IMG/VR virus record: IMGVR_UViG_3300021960_000569
Location: 1-22,435 of that record
Length of the DNA stretch: 22,435 nucleotides
Strand: one strand, 5' to 3'
Source: a virus
The notes under the pieces were generated by a model. It did not search any database, was not told the DNA's origin, and was given only the letters and a program-made list of their open reading frames with translations. Made by a program: the position numbers and the translations under genes. Shown here piece after piece: positions 1-5,936 of this stretch (position 1 is the stretch's first letter; every line of letters starts with the position of its first letter).

Positions 1-1440
1 TATTTCCATAGACTGTCCACCAACTAAAGCAGACTCATCTACATCAAACACCAAAGACCCAGCCATTGCTAGGTTATCTACAGCCATACGTGCATGACCA
101 TTCATAATCTGTTGAGAATCATCCATGTTCTCAGCTACACCAATACCAAAGAAGTTGTATGGGTTTCTTTCGTATGGAAAAGCGTGGTAAGGTATTCTAT
201 AAGGAGTAAATGGATTAACCACTGCTCTTAATAAACTATCACCACACACCCAAGCATTGATTTGAACTTCGTCTAAATCATCAATATCATCAGCTATGTC
301 TATACCGACTTCACGTGCATACTCTGCATCCATGATTCCCCAGTATTCAAGAACTTCAAAGTTAGATTGATAGTCTTCATCGCTTCTTGCATCATCTTTT
401 AATTGTGATTCAAAGCTTTTTTCTTCGTAGTTAGCTCCCATCTGGATACAATTACGTATAGCATCCTCATCAAAATAAGGCATATTACGCAGTTGTCTAA
501 GTTGAGATTTGTTTAGCTTGTGTCTGTGAATAACATACTCACACTCTTCAATGCTAGTAGCTCCGGGGTCTGGATAAAAATCCCAACAACTAACAAACTC
601 AATTCTAGGTACTCTAACTTCTAATGGGTTATAACTTCTTTCACCATCTTCACCTGTTTCCCATTTGTGAAGTTTCTTGTTATAATTGAAAGGTCCTTTT
701 ACAATCCCTGTACCAAGTAGAGAAGATTCTAAAAGAGCATTTCTAATTTCTGATGAACCCTTTGATTCATCTATTTGGTCATGAATAAGTTTTTCCATTC
801 TCCTTGCAGCTTTCTGTGCTGGAGAAATTTCTAAAGCTGTAGGTATTGGACTAAAGCCTTCAACTAATTGGTCGTCTATTTTATTTTCTAAAGAGTCTTC
901 AAATACTCCTTTAACAAAAGTAGCTCCGGGTTTAAGAACTTTACCATCACCTTCATATCCAACATCGTAAGGATTATCCATTCTGTTACCAATATCATCT
1001 GGTAACTCACCACCACCCATAGTACTTTCAATACCGGGTGCACCTGTTTGAGTATCAAGGTGTGCACTAGCTAACTCACCTTCTGGTATTTTAGTTTCAG
1101 CAATACCGATTGGAAACTTACCTGTACCAAAGATAACATCTACTAACTGACCAAAAGCAGCAAGTACTTTTGTTTTAGTAATCTTTACAAAGATACGAGA
1201 CTTCTCTGAGTCTCTAAACTTAACAGACTTGTTGTAAAGTCCTCTATAGTTTTCGTAAGCTTTTAACCAACGATGTTCATCTGAACGTCTAGAGTCTTCT
1301 GAAACGGTGAATCTAGATTTAACAATACCGACAAGATTACTACGCTGTTCCATTTCAAGGTCAAGCGTTTTACCAGCTTCACCTTCCACATCCATGTAGA
1401 TGTTATCAGCGTTTAAAAATGTATTATCCTTGTCTGCCAT
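1..1440 (-). CDS. Portal protein, P22-like (partial, C-terminus beyond window)
   Basis: An uninterrupted reading frame from an ATG at 1440 runs off the window at position 1 (480 residues seen). The portal forms the dodecameric ring at the head vertex through which DNA is packaged and to which the tail attaches. The conserved tail of the visible part, around residues 425-470 (NPYNFFGIGVAENMDDSQQI, then MNGHARMAVDNLA), is what I recognise from P22-type podoviral portals. Residues 40-105 (a K/R-rich helix followed by FVKITKTKVLAAFGQLVDVIF) also fit that family. A Gly/Asp-rich stretch near residues 130-175 looks like a flexible insertion. The gene starts 5 bases after the large-terminase stop, so the two are co-transcribed, in the usual TerS-TerL-portal order. 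The ribosome-binding site is weak, suggesting translational coupling. Confidence 0.85.
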   Translation of the reverse strand, partial: MADKDNTFLNADNIYMDVEGEAGKTLDLEMEQRSNLVGIVKSRFTVSEDSRRSDEHRWLKAYENYRGLYNKSVKFRDSEKSRIFVKITKTKVLAAFGQLVDVIFGTGKFPIGIAETKIPEGELASAHLDTQTGAPGIESTMGGGELPDDIGNRMDNPYDVGYEGDGKVLKPGATFVKGVFEDSLENKIDDQLVEGFSPIPTALEISPAQKAARRMEKLIHDQIDESKGSSEIRNALLESSLLGTGIVKGPFNYNKKLHKWETGEDGERSYNPLEVRVPRIEFVSCWDFYPDPGATSIEECEYVIHRHKLNKSQLRQLRNMPYFDEDAIRNCIQMGANYEEKSFESQLKDDARSDEDYQSNFEVLEYWGIMDAEYAREVGIDIADDIDDLDEVQINAWVCGDSLLRAVVNPFTPYRIPYHAFPYERNPYNFFGIGVAENMDDSQQIMNGHARMAVDNLAMAGSLVFDVDESALVGGQSMEI

Positions 1441-1445
1441 AAACT

Positions 1446-3242
1446 TTAATATCCAAATGTAGAATCAGCCGGTTGATGGATATCTCTTTTTAATCCTCTC
1501 AACCTATCGAATGTACTTACCATTCGTGGTCTACTCATTATCATATAACGCAATGCATCATATGCGTGGTCTGAAGCATGTGTATCTACATCTTCAGGAT
1601 TATTTTTTGATAATGGTATAGACTGTAATTCTCTTATTAAGTTAGGACATGTATTAAATATCTGTAACTTAGGTCTTCCATTTTCTTGTACCTTTAAAAA
1701 CTCATGTATTTGGATTTTACCTTGTATTCTATTTTTATCTGCAGGTCTAAGCTTATGTCCTTGTCTAACCAAAGCTTCTCCTACAGTCGGACCAGTTGTT
1801 CCTGTTCTAGCCCATGCTGCGGTATCCAAAACACCTGAAACTGAATAAGGGTCTTCAAGTTCCATATCTGTTATTATACTGCCCAATTCTTCTCCTGTCA
1901 AGCCTTTTCTATATAATTCTCGATAAATTATTAATGTACCGTCATTTTGGTCCATTATTCCCCATAAACAACAGCTTTCTGATGCATAACCATAGTCAAT
2001 ACCTTTTACTCTTTCCCAATGTAAAGGAAGTTCAAATGGAGTAATAACATGATGAACTGGAGAAAACTCTACAAAAGCTGCACCTTCTGCTACATCCCAA
2101 TTACCTTCAAGTAACTGTCTACGTTGAATTGGGGGTAGCGATTTAAGCATCTGCTCATACACACCGTCTTCTGCAAGATAGGGATTATCAGCTAACTTAG
2201 CAGGAATAAACTTACGTGTTAATCCATCTTTACCTAAAAAACTTTGATTATGTTCTGAGGGTTCTATATATCTTTTTTTTACCCAATGCGAACCAACACC
2301 ACCGGGGTTAGCAGTACAACGTAAATAAGTTTTTATTTCTGGGTCAGTTGTACGTAGCCTTGAAGCAAGATAGTTCCAGCTAAACTCTGTAGGTAAGTGA
2401 GTAATTTCATCAAACCCTATCCAAGAGTAGGCTTGTCCTTGATACCTGTACACGTCTGCATCTCGTTCAAGGAAACCAAACTCCACTTTTGCACCACTGG
2501 GAAAATTCCAAAGTTTTTCAACTTCTCTGAACTTAGCACCGGGAAATGCTTGTGGATATAGTTCACGAGATTTGTCAATCATCTCTCTGAGTTCTGGCAT
2601 AGAACGTCTTAATATAAGAGCTCTATGGGCTGGGCGATGACAATTTCTCAATGGGTCTACAATCATAGCAAAAGATTTGCCTCCTCCTGCTGCTCCTCCA
2701 TAGAGAACATCTTTTTCATCTGCAGCTAAAAAGTCTGTTTGAGGACCTTCATTAGCGTGAAATAATACTTTAGAATTTTTAATTGTTTCTTGTACAGAAG
2801 GAACAACGTTTTTTAATTCTTCATCTGTTACAATTTTAGATTGTGTTTGCTCTGTTGCTTTTTTAATAACTTTTTCTTCAGCTTTAAGTTTGGCTTCTTT
2901 ATATGCAACTTTTTTCTTAGTTTTTTCTAATTCTTTTTTTTGTTTAGATAATTCGTTTTTACGTTTTTGTTCTTTTGAATATTGATACTTAGGTGTTAAA
3001 TTTTGTTTTTGAACTAATTTCGATAAACCAACATGACTTATTTTTCTTTGAGCTTCTATTGATAAACTAGTTGCTGCTTCACGTAAAGATAATTCTTTAT
3101 TTAAAACTGAATTAATATATTTTTGTAATAGTAAAAGTTGCTCCGGAATAGGAGCTAGATAGCCTTTAGTAGAGTTACTAAGCCTATACCCAAAAGGAAC
3201 TGTTCTTCCTTTCTTTTTTATATACCCTTTAGGGATTGACAT
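1446..3242 (-). CDS. terL: Terminase large subunit (ATPase and nuclease) with extra N-terminal DNA-binding-like domain
   Basis: This is the DNA-packaging motor, 598 aa. The ATPase has Walker A GGAAGGGKS (182-190), Walker B WIGFDEI (274-280, D278/E279) and coupling motif TANPGG (310-315). The C-terminal RNase H-like nuclease has acidic residues D416 (GIDYG), D473 (VLDTA) and D559/D562 (SDHAYDALRY). The N-terminal 150 residues are extra. Residues 12-62 (GRTVPFGYRL ... ELSLREAATSLS) resemble the DNA-binding 'recombinase' domain of large serine recombinases. They are followed by a lysine/glutamate-rich predicted coiled coil (about 84-135). It overlaps the stop of the 53-aa gene by one base (TAATG), with AGAAGG eight bases upstream as ribosome-binding site. 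ATPase and nuclease identification is firm; the N-terminal relationship is by eye. Confidence 0.95.
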   Translation of the reverse strand: MSIPKGYIKKKGRTVPFGYRLSNSTKGYLAPIPEQLLLLQKYINSVLNKELSLREAATSLSIEAQRKISHVGLSKLVQKQNLTPKYQYSKEQKRKNELSKQKKELEKTKKKVAYKEAKLKAEEKVIKKATEQTQSKIVTDEELKNVVPSVQETIKNSKVLFHANEGPQTDFLAADEKDVLYGGAAGGGKSFAMIVDPLRNCHRPAHRALILRRSMPELREMIDKSRELYPQAFPGAKFREVEKLWNFPSGAKVEFGFLERDADVYRYQGQAYSWIGFDEITHLPTEFSWNYLASRLRTTDPEIKTYLRCTANPGGVGSHWVKKRYIEPSEHNQSFLGKDGLTRKFIPAKLADNPYLAEDGVYEQMLKSLPPIQRRQLLEGNWDVAEGAAFVEFSPVHHVITPFELPLHWERVKGIDYGYASESCCLWGIMDQNDGTLIIYRELYRKGLTGEELGSIITDMELEDPYSVSGVLDTAAWARTGTTGPTVGEALVRQGHKLRPADKNRIQGKIQIHEFLKVQENGRPKLQIFNTCPNLIRELQSIPLSKNNPEDVDTHASDHAYDALRYMIMSRPRMVSTFDRLRGLKRDIHQPADSTFGY

Positions 3243-3403
3243 TACTTAGCCTTCTTTTTTTTGCCAAATATTTTATCCCAGTTATCTCTATAATCTTGTG
3301 TATAGAATCCGGGTCTAGGGTTAGCTCCTTTACTGTCTGATTTTTTATAGACGTGGTTTCTAAATGAAACTGGCTTGTTGTCACTGCCTATTTGTTTACC
3401 CAT
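3242..3403 (-). CDS. Small basic protein, 53 aa, unknown function
   Basis: A short frame from ATG at 3403 to TAA at 3242-3244, 53 residues, beginning MGKQIGSDNKPVSFRNHVYK and ending in a lysine-rich tail (FGKKKKAK). It fills the gap between the 176-aa gene and large terminase and shares one base with the terminase start, the same TAATG coupling seen at neighbouring junctions. That junction and the lack of any other use for the gap support a real gene. I recognise no family. Its place between structural genes suggests a packaging or virion role, but that is inference. Confidence 0.7.
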   Translation of the reverse strand: MGKQIGSDNKPVSFRNHVYKKSDSKGANPRPGFYTQDYRDNWDKIFGKKKKAK

Positions 3404-3409
3404 ATTACT

Positions 3410-3940
3410 TTACCACTTCACTTTGTCAGCCCAATAAGCTGCTGACATTTTACCTTTAGCAATGTTTCTTCTGTGTCTAGCTTTAAAAGATTTACGTTTA
3501 GCTTTCATCTTAGCTGACTCACCTGCTTTAGGTTTCCCTGCAGTCTTAGCTCCTTGCTCACCAAACCTAATAGTCTTAATCTTATCTCCGACTTTAGCCA
3601 CAACAATGTGTGACTTAGTAGGATGATTGGGAGTACGCTTGGGTTTATTATAACCACTTACTCCTGCTCGTTTTAATCTGCTATCTGCTTTACCGCCTTT
3701 AGCCATTCTAAACTTTGCTGTTTTCTCTGCAATCTTTTTAGGTTGAGCTGAGTGTTGTTTACCGGCAGCTTTATCTTTTCTTTTCTTTGCTGTTGTAGCT
3801 GCATACTCTGAATCACTTAAAGCTTCTCTAGCTTTCTCAGGTAAATATCTTTCGCCTGTCTTACTAGAGGGTTGTCCAGACTTAGTACCCCACTTCTGTT
3901 TACCCCATTCAACTAAGGACTTCTGAGCTTGTTTTAACAT
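3410..3940 (-). CDS. Conserved basic phage protein, 176 aa (DUF5872-like)
   Basis: A very basic 176-aa protein. The N-terminal part (residues 1-60: LVEWGKQKWGTKSG, TGERYLPEKAREALSDSEYA, KKRKDKAAGKQHSAQPKKIA) matches what I remember of the DUF5872 family, found in marine phages and some large viruses. The C-terminal half (about 105-176: SHIVVAKVGDKIKTIRFGEQ, KRKSFKARHRRNIAKGKMSA, AYWADKVKW) is a second conserved block, also common in phage structural regions. No catalytic motif is visible. Its charge suggests nucleic-acid or capsid-interior binding. The start has a good GGAGG and overlaps the preceding stop by one base (TAATG). Function unknown; family recalled, not searched. Confidence 0.85.
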   Translation of the reverse strand: MLKQAQKSLVEWGKQKWGTKSGQPSSKTGERYLPEKAREALSDSEYAATTAKKRKDKAAGKQHSAQPKKIAEKTAKFRMAKGGKADSRLKRAGVSGYNKPKRTPNHPTKSHIVVAKVGDKIKTIRFGEQGAKTAGKPKAGESAKMKAKRKSFKARHRRNIAKGKMSAAYWADKVKW

Positions 3941-4152
3941 TACTTGTAACCTCCACCAGCTTTCTTGTAAGCTTTGGCTAGTGCTTGGGCTTTACGTGCA
4001 GACCATTTACCGGCTGCAGTACCGTGTGAAGCAGCAGCTTTAATTCTTTTGAATATTCTTTCTCTTAGTCCGGGCTTAGTGTAGTTACCGGCTGCGTTGA
4101 CTTTTGATTTAGCCTTGCCACCTTTTCTAAGTTGTAATCTTTCTACTAACAT
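3940..4152 (-). CDS. Conserved small basic protein, 70 aa
   Basis: A 70-aa lysine/arginine/alanine-rich protein with the conserved core KVNAAGNYTKPGLRERIFKR and the C-terminal stretch AAGKWSARKAQALAKAYKKA before GGGYK. I recognise this as a widespread small phage protein of unknown function, often next to the DUF5872-like gene as here. It is predicted soluble and strongly positively charged, so DNA binding or a minor virion role is possible. Start and stop are coupled to both neighbours by one-base TAATG overlaps at 4152 and 3940. Confidence 0.8.
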   Translation of the reverse strand: MLVERLQLRKGGKAKSKVNAAGNYTKPGLRERIFKRIKAAASHGTAAGKWSARKAQALAKAYKKAGGGYK

Positions 4153-4361
4153 TAGTGTATAATCCTATCTTCTTCTTTAGGTATAGTATTAAGGTATTCT
4201 TTTTCTAACTCATCATCCACATAGATACTATCTAACTCACCTACAACCACTAAATGGTTTTGAGCTGCAGCTATCTCTGCTTTCTCATAGGATGAAGCTA
4301 CGATGTTAGGACCTGCAAAGGTTGTACCGTAGGCTTCGATTTCAGTTAGGAATATCTTCAT
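4152..4361 (-). CDS. Small acidic protein, 69 aa, unknown function
   Basis: A 69-aa acidic protein (MKIFLTEIEAYGTTFAGPNI ... VVVGELDSIYVDDELEKEYL). The alternating strand-helix-strand pattern with 'GPNIVASSYEKAEIAA' resembles small phage proteins of unknown function that I have seen beside terminase genes, but I can give no family name. No membrane segment or cysteines. It begins four bases after the stop of the 34-aa membrane ORF and overlaps the 70-aa gene by one base. The ribosome-binding site is poor (nearest GGAG about 18 bases upstream), so translation may depend on coupling. Confidence 0.75.
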   Translation of the reverse strand: MKIFLTEIEAYGTTFAGPNIVASSYEKAEIAAAQNHLVVVGELDSIYVDDELEKEYLNTIPKEEDRIIH

Positions 4362-4365
4362 TTTT

Positions 4366-4470
4366 TTATAGTAAAATAGCTCCTATTATAAAACCTAAAA
4401 CAAAGACAACACCGTCTTGTTTAGGATTAGTTTTAATGTGATGTATTAAATTATTTAGGTAATTCTTCAT
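4366..4470 (-). CDS. Membrane micro-protein, 34 aa
   Basis: A 34-codon frame with ATG at 4470 and TAA at 4366-4368. The N-terminal half is polar and basic (MKNYLNNLIHHIKTNPKQDG); the C-terminal half is one hydrophobic span (VVFVLGFIIGAILL). A GAGGA ribosome-binding site lies about ten bases upstream, inside the end of the small-terminase gene, which it overlaps by 20 bases. It fills the gap between that gene and the 69-aa gene. The N-in/C-out arrangement would fit a tiny membrane-anchored phage protein such as a holin-like or inner-membrane regulator. Nothing here proves a lysis role. Confidence 0.6.
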   Translation of the reverse strand: MKNYLNNLIHHIKTNPKQDGVVFVLGFIIGAILL

Positions 4471-4864
4471 AATCTGCTTCCTCAATATTAATTGTTTGTT
4501 TTTCTGGTAATATAAAAATACCACCGCCTGTGTTGTGATTTACATCAAGTTTATCTTGTTTGCCTAATCCAACCCTATCAAGGATGGTTTGAGCTGCTTG
4601 AAGTTTAACGTTAGCTTGTGGCATAGCGTTATCACTTTGCATAACTTCAACGAGTTTAAAAGCAGCAGAAGGGGCTTCCCTTGCTAGGATGTTTGAGGCT
4701 AAATCTACTATTTCTTGTCTAAGACTCTTTATTACTTGGTAGTGATTTCCTGCATACCCGGCAAGTTCGGCTGAAAGTTTAAGATTTCCTTTGGTCTCAA
4801 TAAGATTATTAAGAAAATCTTGTTGTTTATCTGTTAGTTTTCGTTCTGTTGAAGGTAAACTCAT
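4451..4864 (-). CDS. terS: Terminase small subunit (DNA recognition)
   Basis: A 137-aa protein whose N-terminal part (LTDKQQDFLNNLIETKGNLK, then LSAELAGYA) reads as the helix-turn-helix of the small terminase. The central AQTILDRVGLGKQDKLDV motif is typical of TerS C-terminal regions. The protein would recognise the packaging site and recruit large terminase, which lies five small genes downstream on the same strand. It is the first gene of the late minus-strand operon. A consensus promoter ends seven bases before the ATG, so the transcript probably begins at or next to the start codon and there is no room for a Shine-Dalgarno. The next internal Met is far downstream, so this start is kept. 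Confidence 0.8.
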   Translation of the reverse strand: MSLPSTERKLTDKQQDFLNNLIETKGNLKLSAELAGYAGNHYQVIKSLRQEIVDLASNILAREAPSAAFKLVEVMQSDNAMPQANVKLQAAQTILDRVGLGKQDKLDVNHNTGGGIFILPEKQTINIEEADYEELPK

Positions 4865-4871
4865 AGCACTT

Positions 4872-4900
4872 ATTATAGTTGTTTATTAAAGGTTTGTCAA
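4872..4900 (-). promoter_or_regulatory. Consensus sigma-70 promoter for the late (terminase/portal) operon
   Basis: On the minus strand, TTGACA (4895-4900) and TATAAT (4872-4877) are perfect matches with a 17-base spacer. The expected transcription start is about 4865, immediately before the small-terminase ATG (4862-4864). Confidence 0.85.
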
Positions 4901-4927
4901 GACTTATAAAAATATTTTACAAACCCC

Positions 4928-4956
4928 TTGACAAAACACGAAAATAACTCTATAAT
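4928..4956 (+). promoter_or_regulatory. Consensus sigma-70 promoter facing a gene-free region
   Basis: TTGACA (4928-4933), a 17-base spacer and TATAAT (4951-4956) form a perfect consensus on the plus strand, with start expected near 4963. No convincing plus-strand gene follows until 6309. It faces away from the late promoter; the two -35 boxes sit inside a 9-bp inverted repeat (TTTGTCAAG 4893-4901, CTTGACAAA 4927-4935). Confidence 0.8.
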
Positions 4957-5522
4957 AACACTTAGGTGTGCCGGGGTTAAATGTATATTCTACTGACCTA
5001 TTAGACCCGACCTAACCTGCCAAAACCTGTCGAACCCGACCAAACTCCTTAACAACCAAAATTGCTCAGAATGTATAAGTATTAGTATATATATACGGGT
5101 GGGGGTGGGGTGCTCCTGCCTACCCCCTAAGCTTCACAAACTCTGCAGAGTTTTATAGGTTTAGGGAGTTTTCACCGAGAAACCTGCCAAGATTTACCAA
5201 ACTCTATAGAGTTTGACTAGCTCTGAAAGAGCTACCGAGAGATTTACAGGGAAAATATGGAGATTGTGAAGCTAAACAATAAGATTTAAACTCTGCAGAG
5301 TTTACCAAGGATTGTTATATTGTCGAGCTTTCTAAGAGTTTTCCTTTGGAAACTAAGGTCGATGGTCATCCTATTGTTTTCCGTTCAGCACAGAGCTTTA
5401 CAGAGCCCCACAAAGCTATGCTTTCCTGCACAGCTCGACACAGCTCGATATGCTTTTCAGCGTGGGGAAATCGCATAAGTATTATGCAGGTGTTTCGGTA
5501 GGGAAATTACAGACAAAAAAAA
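4957..5522 (+). ncRNA. Candidate structured non-coding RNA / control region
   Basis: About 560 bases without a credible gene on either strand, downstream of a consensus plus-strand promoter and rich in inverted repeats. Seen: a GC-rich stem at 5101-5127; a 10-bp long-range stem AGCTTCACAA (5130-5139) with TTGTGAAGCT (5264-5273) enclosing several hairpins; a 9-bp stem TGTCGAGCT (5321-5329) with AGCTCGACA (5432-5440); CCCCAC (5406-5411) with GTGGGG (5462-5467); and small hairpins at 5337-5354, 5412-5424 and 5473-5487. That this is a functional RNA is inference; the repeats could equally be operators or part of an origin. No known RNA family was identified. Confidence 0.45.
5138..5303. repeat. 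Three near-identical 16-bp palindromes
   Basis: AAACTCTGCAGAGTTT at 5138-5153, AAACTCTATAGAGTTT at 5199-5214 and AAACTCTGCAGAGTTT again at 5288-5303. The arms are identical; only the central four bases differ (TGCA, TATA, TGCA), and each centre is itself a palindrome. A related TAGCTCT-GAA-AGAGCTA lies at 5218-5234. They could be operator sites for a dimeric regulator or RNA hairpins with self-complementary loops. Confidence 0.8.
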
Positions 5523-5538
5523 CCCCTCGAATGAGGGG
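5515..5538 (-). terminator. Intrinsic terminator of the 90-aa gene
   Basis: On the minus strand a 6-bp GC-rich stem (CCCCTC 5523-5528 with GAGGGG 5533-5538, 4-base loop) is followed by eight T (5515-5522). It lies 24 bases after the stop codon and separates this gene from the late operon. In the plus direction only three T follow, so it should act mainly on the minus strand. Confidence 0.85.
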
Positions 5539-5548
5539 CTTTGAAGTG

Positions 5549-5862
5549 AGCTCTTTAGAGCTTAGCCAAGACTTACAAGCTTCTTGTAAGCTCTCATAGC
5601 TGTCAAATCTGCCTTCGGCAAACTCTTTAGCGAAAGTATCTTCGATACTTGTCCCTGTGTAAGTGGGGACTTGGTATCGTTTAGCTTCGCTAAAAAATGA
5701 CCTCGAACAGTGCCGAACTTGATGTCCTTCGGACAGTTCTTAGCTTTGCTAAAGTGCATTGCAATCCTTTGGATTTGACCATAAGTTGCAGTTGCTTTAG
5801 GGTTTTTCACTTCAAACGTAGTTTGGTTTGACATATTTTTTTCTCCATAGTCCCAAGGGACT
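5549..5862 (-). repeat. Series of short hairpins across the 90-aa gene and its leader
   Basis: Perfect short inverted repeats with small spacers: 5549-5562 (AGCTCT/AGAGCT), 5573-5589 (7-bp arms), 5610-5620 (TGCC/GGCA), 5634-5650 (AAGTATC/GATACTT), 5651-5670 (GTCCC/GGGAC), 5680-5694 (TTTAGC/GCTAAA), 5723-5735 (TGTCC/GGACA), 5740-5752 (TTAGC/GCTAA), 5763-5775 (AATCC/GGATT) and, in the leader just before the ribosome-binding site, 5849-5862 (AGTCCC/GGGACT). Most loops read GAA or AAA on the mRNA strand. Confidence 0.75.
5562..5834 (-). CDS. Small basic protein, 90 aa, in a hairpin-packed gene
   Basis: A monocistronic minus-strand gene with its own promoter (5897-5926) and terminator (5515-5538). 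The chosen ATG at 5834 has GGAG eight bases upstream; the frame is open to an earlier ATG at 5888, but that would place the start at the predicted transcript end. The protein (MSNQTTFEVKNPKATATYGQ ... RAYKKLVSLG) is strongly basic, rich in Lys and Ser, with no cysteine pair and no membrane span. I do not recognise it; nucleic-acid binding is a guess from charge and position in the control region. The coding DNA holds about nine short inverted repeats with mostly three-base spacers (see findings), so the mRNA could fold into a chain of hairpins. The plus-strand promoter at 4928 would produce antisense RNA across it. Confidence 0.75.
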   Translation of the reverse strand: MSNQTTFEVKNPKATATYGQIQRIAMHFSKAKNCPKDIKFGTVRGHFLAKLNDTKSPLTQGQVSKILSLKSLPKADLTAMRAYKKLVSLG

Positions 5863-5896
5863 AAGTTAGTGCTTGACGACATTGCCAAGCCATTAC

Positions 5897-5926
5897 ATAG
5901 TAATCCGATTTACCACAAAATGTCAA
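5897..5926 (-). promoter_or_regulatory. Promoter of the 90-aa gene
   Basis: Minus strand: perfect TTGACA (5921-5926), 18-base spacer, TACTAT (5897-5902, four of six). Start would be near 5890, giving a leader of about 56 bases that contains the 14-bp inverted repeat at 5849-5862. Confidence 0.6.
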
Positions 5927-5936
5927 ACTTTTTTTT

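Noticed and set aside
1814-2044. Plus-strand frame opposite the large terminase
   Set aside because: Lies entirely antisense to conserved terminase motifs, with no promoter or ribosome-binding site; a shadow frame.
5138-5303. CRISPR array
   Set aside because: Only three short palindromes with unequal gaps of 45 and 73 bases, and no cas genes nearby.
5363-5479. A plus-strand frame of 38 codons (MVILLFSVQH...) inside the structured region
   Set aside because: Only a weak AAGG upstream, no overlap or operon context, and the bases are better explained by the long-range inverted repeats there.
5835-5888. An 18-residue upstream extension of the 90-aa gene from ATG 5888
   Set aside because: The predicted transcript starts at about 5890, leaving no ribosome-binding site; the ATG at 5834 has GGAG and the extension overlaps the leader hairpin.
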